Shown here in pieces: positions 43,390 to 52,716 of a DNA stretch of 64,000 bases. Position numbers and translations under genes: made by a program. Below the pieces are notes generated by a model, which was given only the letters and a program-made list of their open reading frames with translations, was not told the DNA's origin and ran no database searches. The stretch covers positions 55,772-119,771 of the forward strand of contig CAUDQR010000004.1 of the NCBI GenBank assembly GCA_958451615.1, in the 5' to 3' direction. Source of the stretch: an uncultured Collinsella sp. (GTDB taxonomy: Bacteria > Actinomycetota > Coriobacteriia > Coriobacteriales > Coriobacteriaceae). How positions within the stretch are numbered: the stretch's first letter is position 1; every line of letters begins with the position of its first letter.

Positions 43390-45306
43390 CTAGGCGCGCT
43401 CCTCGATAGCACCGTTTCTATATGCATCGAGCAGTTGGCGTAGGTCCTGGATCTGGCTGCGGATCTTGGCACCCGTATCGGTGTCGCTTACCATGCGGCG
43501 GCGGTCGGCCTCGTCAAAGCGGTTGGTCTCGCTCTCGATATCGATATTGCGGGTGAGCGCCTCGGCAACGGTGGTAAAGGCCTGGTGCGACTTGAGGCGG
43601 CATCCGCGCGAGCTCGAGATGAGCGTGTAGCCGGCGATGCCTGTTTTGGGATGGTAGGCGCGGCAGAAACCGCCATCGATGACCAGCAGCTTGCCGTTGG
43701 CGCGGATGGGCTGCTCGCCCTTGGTAGTCTTGACGGGCGTATGGCCATTGATGATGTGACCGGTCGGCGAACATGCCATGGGGGCAACGCCGAACTCGCG
43801 CATGATGTCGTCGCAGACCGAGGGCGACTTGGTTAGCGTAAAGTACGGGTCCATCGGCTCGACCCAGGTGCTCTTATCGGCGATATAGGCGCGCTCAAAG
43901 GTACGCACCAGGCGTCCGCTGGCGGGTGAGTTAAAGCCGATCCACAGGTACCACATCCAGTCGAGGGCATCGCGGTCGCCGACGCGCCAGGCTCGGCGGG
44001 CGATATGGTCGCAAAAATCGAGATAATCGCGGCCTGCGTGCCAGGTGCCCAGGCAGTTCATGCTGCTAAAGGTACCATCCTCGTTGAGCGGCACGCAGCC
44101 ATGGAACAGCAGATTGCCGTTGGCGACCTTATACATCGAGCCGTGGGTGTAGAGGAAATCGATATGGCGATGCAGGTGGTCGGCGGTGACAAACTCGGAC
44201 ACGAGCTTGTCGATGATGTGTTGCTCCTGGGGCGTGAGCATGTAGGGGTCCGTCGGGTCGACGGTGGGGAAGTCGCTGGTCGTGAGCGGCCACACGCTGC
44301 CGTCGGCAAGCGTGACTGTGCCGGCGTCGTGATCGATCTTGTCGAGCAGCAGGCGGTTGGTCATGTCGAACTCGGGGTGGCGCTGGATAATCTGGCCCTC
44401 GAGCTTAAAGAGCAGGACGTTGATGGCTTTAATCAGCGGGCTGATGGGCTCACCGTCGGTATAGGTGGCATCGGCGAAGGCGACAAGCTCGCGCAGCGAG
44501 ATGCCGTAGTCGTTCTCAAGGATCTCGTAATTGTCGTAGCGCAGGTTGTTGCGCAGCACCGTGGCGATGCAGGCGGGCTCGCCGGCAGCGGCGCCCATCC
44601 ACAGCAGATCATGGTTGCCCCACTGAATGTCGAGCGAATGATAGGTGAGCAGGCGGTCCATAATCTTGGCAGCGCCGCCGCCACGGTCGAAGATATCGCC
44701 CACCAGGTGCAGGTGGTCGACGGCCAGGCGCTTGATGAGCGAGGCGAGCGACTCGATAAAGTCGTCGGCGCTTGCGGTCTCTAGGATGGACTCAACGATG
44801 CGCTCGTGATAGCGCACACGATAGTTGTTCTCGTCCGGATGCGTGTGCAGCAGCTCGTCGATGATGTAGGCGTAATCGCGCGGGATGGCCTTGCGCACCT
44901 TGGAGCGGGTATAGCGGCTCGAAAGCGAGCGGGCGACCACAATGAGCTGGTCGAGCATGGTCTTGTACCAGGTGGGCGAGTCCTCGCGCCGGCTGCGGAC
45001 CAGCTCGATCTTCTCGCGCGGGTAGTAGATAAGCGTGCACAGCTCGCCCTTTTCGTCAAAGGTGAGCGTGTCGCCAAAGATCTCGTCGACATGTTCGCGC
45101 ACGACGCCCGAGCAGTTGTTGAGAATGTGCATAAAGGCTTCGTACTCGCCGTGCACGTCGCTCATAAAATGCTCGGTGCCTTTGGGCAGGTTGAGAATGG
45201 CCGAGAGATTGATGATCTCGGTAAACGCGGATTGCTCGGTGGGAAATTGTCTCGACAGCAGACGCAGATACTTAAAGTCTTGCGGATTGCGATCGAATGC
45301 GACCAT
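43390..45306 (-). CDS. fbp: Fructose-1,6-bisphosphatase, class III
   Basis: This 638-residue manganese-dependent phosphatase removes the C1 phosphate of fructose-1,6-bisphosphate in gluconeogenesis. Metallophosphatase motifs are visible: FMSDVHGEYEAF near residue 50, LVGDIFDRGGGAAKIMD and QWGNHDLLWMGA in the middle, and GHTPVKTTKGEQP near the C-terminus. Length fits the class III (Firmicutes-type) enzyme. An ATG start with the MVAFDRNPQDFKYL start is usual. A cluster of three TGATAAAAC-type repeats lies 20 bases upstream and may control it. Confidence 0.96.
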   Translation of the reverse strand: MVAFDRNPQDFKYLRLLSRQFPTEQSAFTEIINLSAILNLPKGTEHFMSDVHGEYEAFMHILNNCSGVVREHVDEIFGDTLTFDEKGELCTLIYYPREKIELVRSRREDSPTWYKTMLDQLIVVARSLSSRYTRSKVRKAIPRDYAYIIDELLHTHPDENNYRVRYHERIVESILETASADDFIESLASLIKRLAVDHLHLVGDIFDRGGGAAKIMDRLLTYHSLDIQWGNHDLLWMGAAAGEPACIATVLRNNLRYDNYEILENDYGISLRELVAFADATYTDGEPISPLIKAINVLLFKLEGQIIQRHPEFDMTNRLLLDKIDHDAGTVTLADGSVWPLTTSDFPTVDPTDPYMLTPQEQHIIDKLVSEFVTADHLHRHIDFLYTHGSMYKVANGNLLFHGCVPLNEDGTFSSMNCLGTWHAGRDYLDFCDHIARRAWRVGDRDALDWMWYLWIGFNSPASGRLVRTFERAYIADKSTWVEPMDPYFTLTKSPSVCDDIMREFGVAPMACSPTGHIINGHTPVKTTKGEQPIRANGKLLVIDGGFCRAYHPKTGIAGYTLISSSRGCRLKSHQAFTTVAEALTRNIDIESETNRFDEADRRRMVSDTDTGAKIRSQIQDLRQLLDAYRNGAIEERA

Positions 45307-45626
45307 GAAGCACCTTCCGATATGGTTGATAAAACTGATAAAACAGCGTCAAGCGTTTATCAGTATGCGCCGGCTTTGTTTCGATTTTGCGCCGGCGGCT
45401 GAATTGCCGGCTGAACGGTTTGGTAAATCGATTTAGTTGAGGTAGATATGGCGGTTGAGTGGAGACGAAGCGGGTGATTTTGCCCACGTTGGCCCATGAC
45501 GGGGATGGGGATGTTCATGATAAAGATATTGGATGCAAATGGTTCGCATTGGTAAATAGCGGACATATGTATCGTATTTAGGCTTGCTGTGCGATAATTT
45601 GCGCAGCAATACTTAAGGAGCCTCAT
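45307..45626. other. Divergent promoter region between fbp and the DegV gene
   Basis: The 320-base gap holds the repeat cluster at 45325-45363 near fbp. Near the DegV gene it holds a GATAAT -10-like element (45592-45597), which lies in the loop of the stem TTGCTGTGCG...CGCAGCAA. I saw no ORF and no other structure. Confidence 0.5.
45325..45363. promoter_or_regulatory. Operator-like TGATAAAAC cluster upstream of fbp
   Basis: GTTGATAAAAC, ACTGATAAAAC (direct repeats) and an inverted GTTTATCAG lie within 39 bases, forming a dyad CTGATAAAAC...GTTTATCAG with a 10-base spacer, just upstream of the fbp start. Such an arrangement often binds a catabolite or gluconeogenic regulator. The regulator is unknown. 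Confidence 0.45.
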
Positions 45627-46517
45627 ATGAGTGATTTTGTCCTGACCTGTGAATCCGCCGCCGATCGAACCCGTGAGTTCTTCGCGTCGCGCAATATCCC
45701 TGTCGTGTGTTTTCATTACGAGATTGACGATGTTGTCTATACGGACGATCTGTATCAGTCGATTACGCCGGACGAGTTTTTTGCCCAGATTGCCGCGGGC
45801 GCCATGCCCAAGACGTCTCAGGTGAGCGTGGGTGAGTACGAGGAGTTTTGGGAGCCGTTTGTTGCCGAGGGTAAAGACGTGCTGCACCTGACGTTGTCGT
45901 CGGGTATTTCGGGCACGTATGGATCGGCCTGCGTTGCGGCGCAGATGCTCGCGGATCGCTATCCCCAGGGCGGCAAGGTGCGCGTCATCGATTCGCTGGC
46001 GGCGTCTTCGGGCTTTGGCCTGCTGGCGGAATGTGCCGCCGACATTCGCGATGGTGGCGCTTCGCTCGACGAGACGGCCGCTTGGATTGAGGAGCATAAG
46101 CTCAACCTGCATCACTGGTTCTTCTCGACCGATCTGTCGAGCTACCTACGAGGCGGTCGCATTTCGGCCGCGAGCGCGATCATCGGCACGGCGCTTAAGA
46201 TTTGCCCACTTATGACGGTCGATTGCGAAGGTGGGCTGTCGCCACGTGAGAAGATTCGCACTAAGAAGCGCGCGATTTCCGAGATGGCTAAGACCATGAT
46301 GGCACACGTGCAGGACGGTGCGGAATATTCGGGTAAGTGCATCATGTCGCACTCGGCGTGCCGCGAGGATGCGGAGGCAGTTGCGGCGCTGATTGAGGAA
46401 CAGGTTCCGCAGCTTAAAGGCAAGATCGAGATCAATAACATCGGTACTCTGATCGGTTCGCACACCGGACCTGGTACGGTGGCGCTCTTCTTTATGGGCG
46501 ACAAGCGCGTGGATTAA
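45627..46517 (+). CDS. DegV-family fatty-acid-binding protein
   Basis: This 296-residue protein has the DegV fold: DFVLTCESAADRTRE at the N-terminus, KTSQVSVGEYEEFWEP, the LSSGISGTYGSAC loop and the lipid-site YLRGGRISAASAIIGT, ending THTGPG-type as SHTGPGTVALFF. DegV proteins bind fatty acids and in some Gram-positives (FakB) present them to the kinase FakA for phospholipid synthesis. No FakA is beside it. ATG 45627 follows AAGGAG. It converges with the TIM-barrel gene across a bidirectional terminator. Confidence 0.92.
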   Translation: MSDFVLTCESAADRTREFFASRNIPVVCFHYEIDDVVYTDDLYQSITPDEFFAQIAAGAMPKTSQVSVGEYEEFWEPFVAEGKDVLHLTLSSGISGTYGSACVAAQMLADRYPQGGKVRVIDSLAASSGFGLLAECAADIRDGGASLDETAAWIEEHKLNLHHWFFSTDLSSYLRGGRISAASAIIGTALKICPLMTVDCEGGLSPREKIRTKKRAISEMAKTMMAHVQDGAEYSGKCIMSHSACREDAEAVAALIEEQVPQLKGKIEINNIGTLIGSHTGPGTVALFFMGDKRVD

Positions 46518-46554
46518 TTTGCCCCATCACATCGCCGCATGATCGCTCAAACGA

Positions 46555-46595
46555 AAACGGCCCGCCTCACGTTTGTGGGGCGGGCCAAGATGTTT
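46555..46595. terminator. Bidirectional terminator between the DegV gene and the TIM-barrel gene
   Basis: A 12-base stem (GGCCCGCCTCAC with GTGGGGCGGGCC, one G-U pair) and a GTTT loop are flanked by an A run on the left and a T-rich end on the right, so transcripts from both sides can end here. Confidence 0.8.
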
Positions 46596-46597
46596 TG

Positions 46598-47689
46598 CTA
46601 GCGTTTCTTTCCGCGGAAGAAGAAGCCGTGCAACGAGGGCTTGAGTCCACGGTTGGCACGACGCTCCTCGATATGATCGTGGATCGAAGCGACGCGTTCG
46701 ATGACTTCGTCGGGGATCGGCACGTCGGGATTCATGTTCTCGACCTGGCTGACCTCGGCGGCGGCGACTTGGTCGATAATGGGCACATCGTCGTGCGAGA
46801 TGACGGGCGTGGCGTCTTCCTTCATCTTGCGGTAGCGCTGCATCATGTCGGTCTGCAACTGCTGGGCCGAAGGCGGCGTCCAAATGATGGCGTTGGCACC
46901 GGCGGCGATGGTCTCGCGGATGCTCTCGGGCGTCTTGCCGCCCGGTGCGATGAGCGGCAGGTTGGGATAGTGCTCGCGCAGTTCACGCAGGACCTGCGGT
47001 GTGTTCTTGCCGGCCGCGATGTTGAGGATCTTGGCTCCGGCGCGCACCTTGGCATGCGCATCATCGTCGCAACGTACGACCGTGGCGATGACGGGGATGT
47101 CGGCGATGTTGGTGATGTGCTCGACCATCTCGGCAGTGGCAGGGGAGTTGACCACGCAGCCCGCCGCGCCCTGCATCTCTGAGACGGCTGCCATCTGTAC
47201 GGAGCGCTTACCGGTCGTAGTTCCGCCGCCCACGCCTACAAAGACCGGGCACTCGGCAACGGTCAACAACGCCTGCGTAATGGCCGGCTGCGGCGTGAAG
47301 GGGTAAACGGCAAAGACGGCATCGGCGTTGGAGTTGCGGATGACCGCGACGTCGGTGGTGTAGATAAGCGATTTGATACGACGACCGAAGAGCGTAAAGC
47401 CGCTGGCCTCTTCGATTTCGTCGGGCATACGGAGGGCCGCCTTTCGCAAGCGCCCGTCGATGGGCAGCGGCTCCATGGGGAGCAGTCCGTTGGGGGTCAC
47501 GGCTACCTGGGGCTCGGTGAACTCGTCTGCGAGCTCGACCTCGGAAAAATCGACCGACGCGACGATGTCCTCGTGAACCTCGGCGGGAACATCGATGGGG
47601 GCTTGGTCGTTTGCCGTGGCCGGCGTGTCGAAGGAGCTGGTGCCGACAAAGGCGTCGACGCGCTCGTTTAGGTCGTTGAGGGTATCCAT
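46598..47689 (-). CDS. TIM-barrel protein of unknown function
   Basis: The 363-residue protein has an acidic N-terminal extension (1-95) and a phosphate-binding TIM-barrel-type core: VFVGVGGGTTTGKRSVQ, GCVVNSPATAEMVEHI, KVRAGAKILNIAAGKNTPQ and NLPLIAPGGKTPESIRETI. The core recalls class I aldolase, ThiG or KDPG-aldolase-type enzymes, but no catalytic Lys is obvious and I do not recognise the family. A basic C-terminal tail (FFFRGKKR) ends it. The start follows no strong site. Confidence 0.7.
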   Translation of the reverse strand: MDTLNDLNERVDAFVGTSSFDTPATANDQAPIDVPAEVHEDIVASVDFSEVELADEFTEPQVAVTPNGLLPMEPLPIDGRLRKAALRMPDEIEEASGFTLFGRRIKSLIYTTDVAVIRNSNADAVFAVYPFTPQPAITQALLTVAECPVFVGVGGGTTTGKRSVQMAAVSEMQGAAGCVVNSPATAEMVEHITNIADIPVIATVVRCDDDAHAKVRAGAKILNIAAGKNTPQVLRELREHYPNLPLIAPGGKTPESIRETIAAGANAIIWTPPSAQQLQTDMMQRYRKMKEDATPVISHDDVPIIDQVAAAEVSQVENMNPDVPIPDEVIERVASIHDHIEERRANRGLKPSLHGFFFRGKKR

Positions 47690-47880
47690 GGACGCTCGAT
47701 TCTATGCGATGGTGGTCGGCAGGGTGCCGGCAGCGCTGTGCTTGCTAAATCGTTTGACGAGTTGATTTTTCCCCGCCGCGCCATCCGTTAGACCGAAGGG
47801 CCGGCGAACGTGAAGGAGCTGTGGTGGCGGGTATTGAGGTGCTATCTTGAATGTCCCGTTTAAAAGAGAGGTGACGCGGT

Positions 47881-48051
47881 ATGGAATTGACAGCAATGTT
47901 TGGCTCGATTGGCCTGTGTGTGGGCGCAATCGTTACCGCCGCGGTCATCTACTTTGTGGTCACGGCCATTAAGGGCAAAAGGGCCGAACGCAAGGAGCGC
48001 GCGATGCTTAAACAGCATCGCGACCAGCAGGACAAACGTGCACGGAGATAG
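47881..48051 (+). CDS. Small single-pass membrane protein, 56 aa
   Basis: The ORF runs from ATG 47881 to TAG 48049-48051, with AAGAGAGGTGA 10 bases upstream of the start. One membrane helix (FGSIGLCVGAIVTAAVIYFV) is followed by a strongly basic tail (KGKRAERKERAMLKQHRDQ). The inside-positive rule places the tail in the cytoplasm. Such proteins often pair with larger complexes, but no partner is evident. It lies alone between two minus-strand genes. Confidence 0.65.
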   Translation: MELTAMFGSIGLCVGAIVTAAVIYFVVTAIKGKRAERKERAMLKQHRDQQDKRARR

Positions 48052-48075
48052 CTTGTTGAGTTTTGGATCCGTGCG

Positions 48076-49179
48076 CTAGCTGCGTTTTCGGATCAGGGCA
48101 ATGTAGAAGCCCTCAAAGTCGCGGCTGGGCGGAATGGTCAGCGTGCCGGGCAGGCCGTTGGCGATGGCCGATACCTGACCCGCGGCAATGGCCTCAGTCA
48201 GGGCGTTGGACTCGATGCGCGGCTCCTCACCAGCTTCCTGGGCGCGGCGTGCCTCACTTTCGCTTGGCGTGCCGTCGAGGGGGATGAGCTCGCAGTCCAT
48301 GTGCTTGTCGAGGGCCTCTTGCAGGGCGTCCTCGTTTTCCTGCGGCAAGATCGAACAAGTCGAATAGACGAGCGTGCCGCCCGGTTTGAGGGCTCCCATG
48401 GCGCGGTCCAGAAGTGCTCGCTGCGAGCGGGCGCACTTGCTCAGCAACTGCTCGGTGAGGCCGCGCAGACTCTTCTCGTTGCCGCTGATGACGGTGCCCG
48501 TGCCGGTGCAGGGAGCGTCGAGCAGGATGCGGTCAAAGCGGAAGAACTCGTCGAGCTCGCGTGCGTCGATGCGCATGACGGGCACGTTTTTTGCGCCTTG
48601 GCGGTGGAGGTTGGCTTCGAGCTTCTCGGCGCGGGGAATGCTCATCTCGCAGGCGGTAAGGTGCGCCTGCTCCTGCGTGAGGGCGGCGATCTGCGTCGTC
48701 TTACCGCCGGGGGCTGCGCACATGTCCAAGATGTCCTCGCCTGCTTGGGCGCCCAGGACCAACGGCGGCATCATGGACGATAGACTTTGTAAGTAGATCT
48801 TGCCGTCGCGGTAGATGCCGAGGCCCCACAGGTCGGAAACCTGGGCCTCGGGCAGGATGAAGGCGTCTGGGTACCAGGCGACGGGGCGGTGGGCGATGCC
48901 GGCGGCATCGAGCGCCGCGGCGATGTCCTCGGCGGTTGCCTTGAGCGTGTTGGCGCGCAGCGTGACCGGGCGTGTGGCCGCGGCGCCGAAGCCCTCGATC
49001 ATAAGCTCGGCATCGGCGGGCGCATAGGCGCCGGCGACCGTGTCGACCATAAAGCGCGGCAGGTCGGCGGCGCAGGGAAGGGCGGCAAGCTGGTCGGAAA
49101 GCTCGGTGGCGGCAAACTGCCTGAGCTTGAGCTCGGCCTTGACCTGCTTTTTCTGCTTACGACGACGCGGCTTGGACAT
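48076..49179 (-). CDS. RsmB/NSUN-type RNA m5C methyltransferase
   Basis: The 367-residue enzyme transfers a methyl group from SAM to cytosine in rRNA or tRNA. Motif I is DMCAAPGGKTTQIA, motif IV carries DAPCTGTGT (with PC as the release cysteine), and the nucleophile Cys lies in LVYSTCSILPQENE. An N-terminal basic stretch (PRRRKQKKQVKAE) may bind RNA. It lacks the NusB-like domain of RsmB, so it is closer to RsmF or RlmI-type members. The precise target base cannot be called. Confidence 0.88.
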   Translation of the reverse strand: MSKPRRRKQKKQVKAELKLRQFAATELSDQLAALPCAADLPRFMVDTVAGAYAPADAELMIEGFGAAATRPVTLRANTLKATAEDIAAALDAAGIAHRPVAWYPDAFILPEAQVSDLWGLGIYRDGKIYLQSLSSMMPPLVLGAQAGEDILDMCAAPGGKTTQIAALTQEQAHLTACEMSIPRAEKLEANLHRQGAKNVPVMRIDARELDEFFRFDRILLDAPCTGTGTVISGNEKSLRGLTEQLLSKCARSQRALLDRAMGALKPGGTLVYSTCSILPQENEDALQEALDKHMDCELIPLDGTPSESEARRAQEAGEEPRIESNALTEAIAAGQVSAIANGLPGTLTIPPSRDFEGFYIALIRKRS

Positions 49180-49215
49180 CCGTCTTTCCTTCCCATTCCA
49201 TTACATGTCGAGTGT

Positions 49216-51366
49216 TTAGTACTGGCTCTCGTGCTTGCTAAAGAAGTCGAAGCGCGGGGGCAGCGGCTTCACGCGGTGCTCGCCGGGCTTCTCGCCCAGG
49301 ATCTCCACGAACTCGTCCGTGGAGGCAAAGATGTTATCCCAGCTAAAGAAAGCGACCGGGTCGACGTCGAAGTACTCGCAGATGAGCTCGCAGCCGGCCG
49401 GCACAATACCGTGCATGAGCACGGTCGCCACGCGCAGCTCGGTAAAGGCGTCGACAAGGGCCTGCGTCATCGCGGCGTTTGCTGGCTTGCCTTCGAGCTT
49501 GTTGGCGGCCTTGGAAGCGTCGCTCCAGCGCTTGTTGGCGGCGCGCAGGTAGTCGTCGCACACGGCAAGCGCGCGGTGCGTCTCGAACTTGTACATGGCC
49601 TGCTCAAAGGCGAGGGCTGCCTGCTGGGCGGCTTCGACCACGGTGTCAGAAGCGGCACCGGCGGGGATGCAGCCGTTGCGGTAGGGGCTCTCGTCGCCTT
49701 CCTTGACGGCGACGCCGTAGAAGCAGCTGCGGGCCAGACGGTTGAACACGCCGGTCAAAAGGGCGCTCTCCTTAAGGGCCGGGTCGATAACGCGCTTGTC
49801 GTCGCAGGCGCGTACCTCGTTGCCGTCCTTGTCCTTGCCGGTCACACGCGTGTCGTATGCCTTGGGGCTAAAGCTCACCGGCTTTTCGGATAGGCCGAGC
49901 GACAGCCAGTGCGCGCGCATCTGCTCGCAGGTGTAGTGGTTGAGCAGGTCGTCTGCCGGCGGGGGAGGCGTCTGCGAGGACGAGCTGGCCTTTTTGCCCA
50001 TGTAGAGCAGGTGGTAGCAGGCGCTGACGGTGCTCTGCGTGAGGTCCCAGCCCAGGGCCTCCCACATGGCGGTCTGCGCGATGCAGTAGAAATAGATGTT
50101 GTCCTGACCGATGAACTGGTAAATCTGAGCGTCGTCAGAGCACCACCAGTCGCGCCAGTCGAGCGAGCTGTGCTGGTAGGTGGGTGCGGGCACCTGCGTG
50201 GAGTCGGCGGCGGGCTCGCCCATGAGGGCGGCATCCTGGGCGGCGACGCCCTCGGTCACGCCGGCGGCCTTGGCATCGCGCGCGAGCACGGTACGCGTAT
50301 AGCTGATGGGCGCCCACAGGCTCTCGGGCCAGCACCAGCAGGTGACGTCGGAGACGCCATCGACCTCGGGCACCGGAACGCCCCAGTCGATGTTGCCGGT
50401 GATGCGGAAGGGCACGAGTGCCTTGCCGCTGCGGAAGCGCACGCCACCGTTGGCGAGCACCGCGTGGGCGTCGTCGCGCTCCTTCCAGCTGGGGAAGGTG
50501 ACGGTAAAGCTGCTCTTGTTGCCCTCGGGCTCCAGCACGGTGTGCTCGGGGAGCTGGTCCTCGACGGCATCGAAGGCCTCGCGGAACTTGTTCTGGATGT
50601 AGAGCTGAGCCGGCAGCAGCCACTCCTCCATGGTCTTGGAGACCACGGAGCGAACCTGCGGGTTCTGGGCGAGCTTGGCGGTGTAGGTCTTCATAAAGTC
50701 GAGGCAGGCCGGCAGGTCAAAGTAGAGATTGTCGACCGGGCGCAGCTCGGGCACCTCGCCGGTGAGCTGGCTCTTGGGCGCGATGAGCTCCTCGGGCTCA
50801 AACTGGTGGCCCAGATCGCACTCGTCGGCATAAGCCTTCTCGGACTTGCAGCCCTGGATGGGGCAGCGGCCGATGACCTGGCGGCCGTTGAGGAACGTGC
50901 CGGCCTTGGCATCGTAGAACTGCAGCGTGGAGCGCTTGGAGATGGTGCCCTGCTCGTGCAGGCGCTCGATAATCTCGGCAGTCACCTCGTTGTGGATCTG
51001 GGCCGCCGGCTCAAGGCCCGAGCCGCCGTAGATGTCGCAGCTGATGTTGTAGTTGTTGAGGGTCGCGGCCTGGCGGGAGTGATTGGACTCGACATACTCG
51101 CCGATGGACTTGTCGTAGCCCTCGTTCTCCTTGAGCTTGCGGTAGCTCTCCATGATGGGCGAACCGTAGCAGTCGGTGCCCGAGGTGAAGATGACATTTT
51201 CGCGGCCCAGGCGGTCGCGCAGGAAGCGGGCGAAGAAGTCGGCCGGGACAAAGACGCCGCCGACGTGGCCAAAGTGCAGACCCTTGTTGCCGTAGGGCTC
51301 GCCGGCGGTAACGATGGCGCGGCGCGGCCAGCTGGGACGGTCGTTCATGGAGTATTTGGATGCCAT
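49216..51366 (-). CDS. Class I (MetRS-like) tRNA ligase
   Basis: The 716-residue enzyme matches methionyl-tRNA synthetases: HIGH-type HFGH in YGNKGLHFGHVGG, a zinc knuckle (CPIQGCKSEKAYADECDLGH, about residues 165-184) and an anticodon-binding helical C-terminus. The KMSKS loop reads GKKASSSSQTPPPP instead of the usual GKMSKSRG. This form is known in several Clostridia and Coriobacteria and is annotated as a class I ligase. I cannot tell whether it is the organism's only MetRS. ATG 51366 follows AAGGAG; the in-frame upstream ATGs are not preceded by sites. It is divergent from the DUF3267 gene. Confidence 0.85.
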   Translation of the reverse strand: MASKYSMNDRPSWPRRAIVTAGEPYGNKGLHFGHVGGVFVPADFFARFLRDRLGRENVIFTSGTDCYGSPIMESYRKLKENEGYDKSIGEYVESNHSRQAATLNNYNISCDIYGGSGLEPAAQIHNEVTAEIIERLHEQGTISKRSTLQFYDAKAGTFLNGRQVIGRCPIQGCKSEKAYADECDLGHQFEPEELIAPKSQLTGEVPELRPVDNLYFDLPACLDFMKTYTAKLAQNPQVRSVVSKTMEEWLLPAQLYIQNKFREAFDAVEDQLPEHTVLEPEGNKSSFTVTFPSWKERDDAHAVLANGGVRFRSGKALVPFRITGNIDWGVPVPEVDGVSDVTCWCWPESLWAPISYTRTVLARDAKAAGVTEGVAAQDAALMGEPAADSTQVPAPTYQHSSLDWRDWWCSDDAQIYQFIGQDNIYFYCIAQTAMWEALGWDLTQSTVSACYHLLYMGKKASSSSQTPPPPADDLLNHYTCEQMRAHWLSLGLSEKPVSFSPKAYDTRVTGKDKDGNEVRACDDKRVIDPALKESALLTGVFNRLARSCFYGVAVKEGDESPYRNGCIPAGAASDTVVEAAQQAALAFEQAMYKFETHRALAVCDDYLRAANKRWSDASKAANKLEGKPANAAMTQALVDAFTELRVATVLMHGIVPAGCELICEYFDVDPVAFFSWDNIFASTDEFVEILGEKPGEHRVKPLPPRFDFFSKHESQY

Positions 51367-51499
51367 GGGACTCCTTCGCATATAGGTAAGAGCGCGGCCG
51401 GGCACGGGGTTCGGCGGCGCGGCGGTCAATTCGTGCATATCGTTCGACATTATCGCACATGCGGGCGGGTGCGTGGCAGGGGCGCTATCCTAAGATGCT

Positions 51500-52066
51500 A
51501 TGAATGAGATTTCCAACATACATGCGTTTGAGGACGAGGATTTTCTACACGCTTGCTTCGTGTGGGGGATGGCCGTGATCGCGGTGTTTGCCGTGTGCCT
51601 GGTGCCGGTGTTTATGCTGTTGGGCGGGCCTGCGGACTTGGACGCGGCTGAGGCGGGCGGCTGGACCACCGTCGTGGGCTGGATGGTCGGTGTGGCTGCG
51701 GTTTCTGCAGCGTCGTTTGCCGTGCACGAGCTGGTGCATGCGGTGTTTTTTAAGCTGCTGGCGCCTGCGGGCGCGCATGTGACCTTTGGCGCGAATCGTG
51801 AGACGGCGACGATCTATGCCTGCGCCGAGGGCGTCGTGTATTCGCGCCGGCGGTACATGGCGGTTTGCCTGGCGCCGACGGTTGTTGTGACGACAGCGTT
51901 TGCCCTGGGGTTTGCGTTTTCGGGCTATCCGCTGCTGTGCTATCTGGCGGCCGGCTTGCATTTGTCGGGCTGTGTAGGCGACTGGTATTACGTGTGGACC
52001 ATTTTGCGCGACCGCCGCATTGTCGCCTGCGAGGATACGTCCTTTGGCGTGCGCTTTTTTGGGTGA
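51500..52066 (+). CDS. DUF3267 membrane metalloprotease-like protein
   Basis: The 188-residue protein has four or five membrane segments and an HExxH-type motif, HELVHAVFF (about residues 76-84), typical of DUF3267 proteins that resemble intramembrane or integral-membrane zinc proteases. A further Asp lies in GCVGDWYYV near the end. Substrates are not known for this family. It precedes queH by 10 bases on the same strand, so they probably share a transcript, although no functional link is obvious. Confidence 0.8.
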   Translation: MNEISNIHAFEDEDFLHACFVWGMAVIAVFAVCLVPVFMLLGGPADLDAAEAGGWTTVVGWMVGVAAVSAASFAVHELVHAVFFKLLAPAGAHVTFGANRETATIYACAEGVVYSRRRYMAVCLAPTVVVTTAFALGFAFSGYPLLCYLAAGLHLSGCVGDWYYVWTILRDRRIVACEDTSFGVRFFG

Positions 52067-52076
52067 GGAGATGTCG

Positions 52077-52652
52077 ATGAAGTCGTTGTTGCTGCATGCG
52101 TGCTGTGCACCATGCTCGCTTGAGCCGGTTCGCCTGCTGCGCGAGGAGGGGTTTGAGCCCACGATTTGCTGGACCAATCCCAATATTCAACCGCGCGATG
52201 AATGGCAGCGTCGTTTGGACGAGCTGCGCCGGTGGTGTGCCGACGGCGACATCGAGCTCATCGAGGCCGGGGAGGACCGCGAACGCTGGGAGACCGGCGT
52301 GGCCCCGTTGGGTGCCGATCGTCCCCGTCGCTGTCGCGTGTGCTATGCCTTGCGCTTGGCCGAGGCATGCCGCGTTGCCCAGGAGCGCGGGTTTGAATAT
52401 GTGGGTACGACGCTCGCCGTCTCGCCGTACCAGCTGTTCGACACCTGCAATGACGTACTCGAGCGCCTGGCGGCGGCACGTGGGCTCACCCCGGTGATCC
52501 GCGATTTTCGCCCGTATTATCCCGAGGCTACGCGCCGTTCGCGCGAACTGGGCATGTATCGACAGAACTACTGCGGCTGCCGCTTTTCTGCCGTCGAGGC
52601 GGCCATGGACCGCGCTCGCATTCGCGACGAGCGCAAGGCTGCCAAAAAGTAG
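52077..52652 (+). CDS. queH: Epoxyqueuosine reductase QueH
   Basis: The 191-residue enzyme reduces epoxyqueuosine to queuosine in tRNA, the last step of the pathway, replacing QueG in many anaerobes. The LLHACCAPCSLEP block (N-terminal Cys pair) and the C-terminal YCGCRF, where further cysteines bind the iron centre, identify the family. I chose ATG 52077 because GAGGAG lies six bases upstream; the ATG at 52071 is too close. It sits with queA directly downstream, and tgt lies 5 kb further on. Confidence 0.92.
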   Translation: MKSLLLHACCAPCSLEPVRLLREEGFEPTICWTNPNIQPRDEWQRRLDELRRWCADGDIELIEAGEDRERWETGVAPLGADRPRRCRVCYALRLAEACRVAQERGFEYVGTTLAVSPYQLFDTCNDVLERLAAARGLTPVIRDFRPYYPEATRRSRELGMYRQNYCGCRFSAVEAAMDRARIRDERKAAKK

Positions 52653-52716
52653 TTCATTTGGGACGTCAGCCTGCTAGGATGTAGGGCGGACTTTAGCTAT
52701 ATAAGGAGAATCCGAC

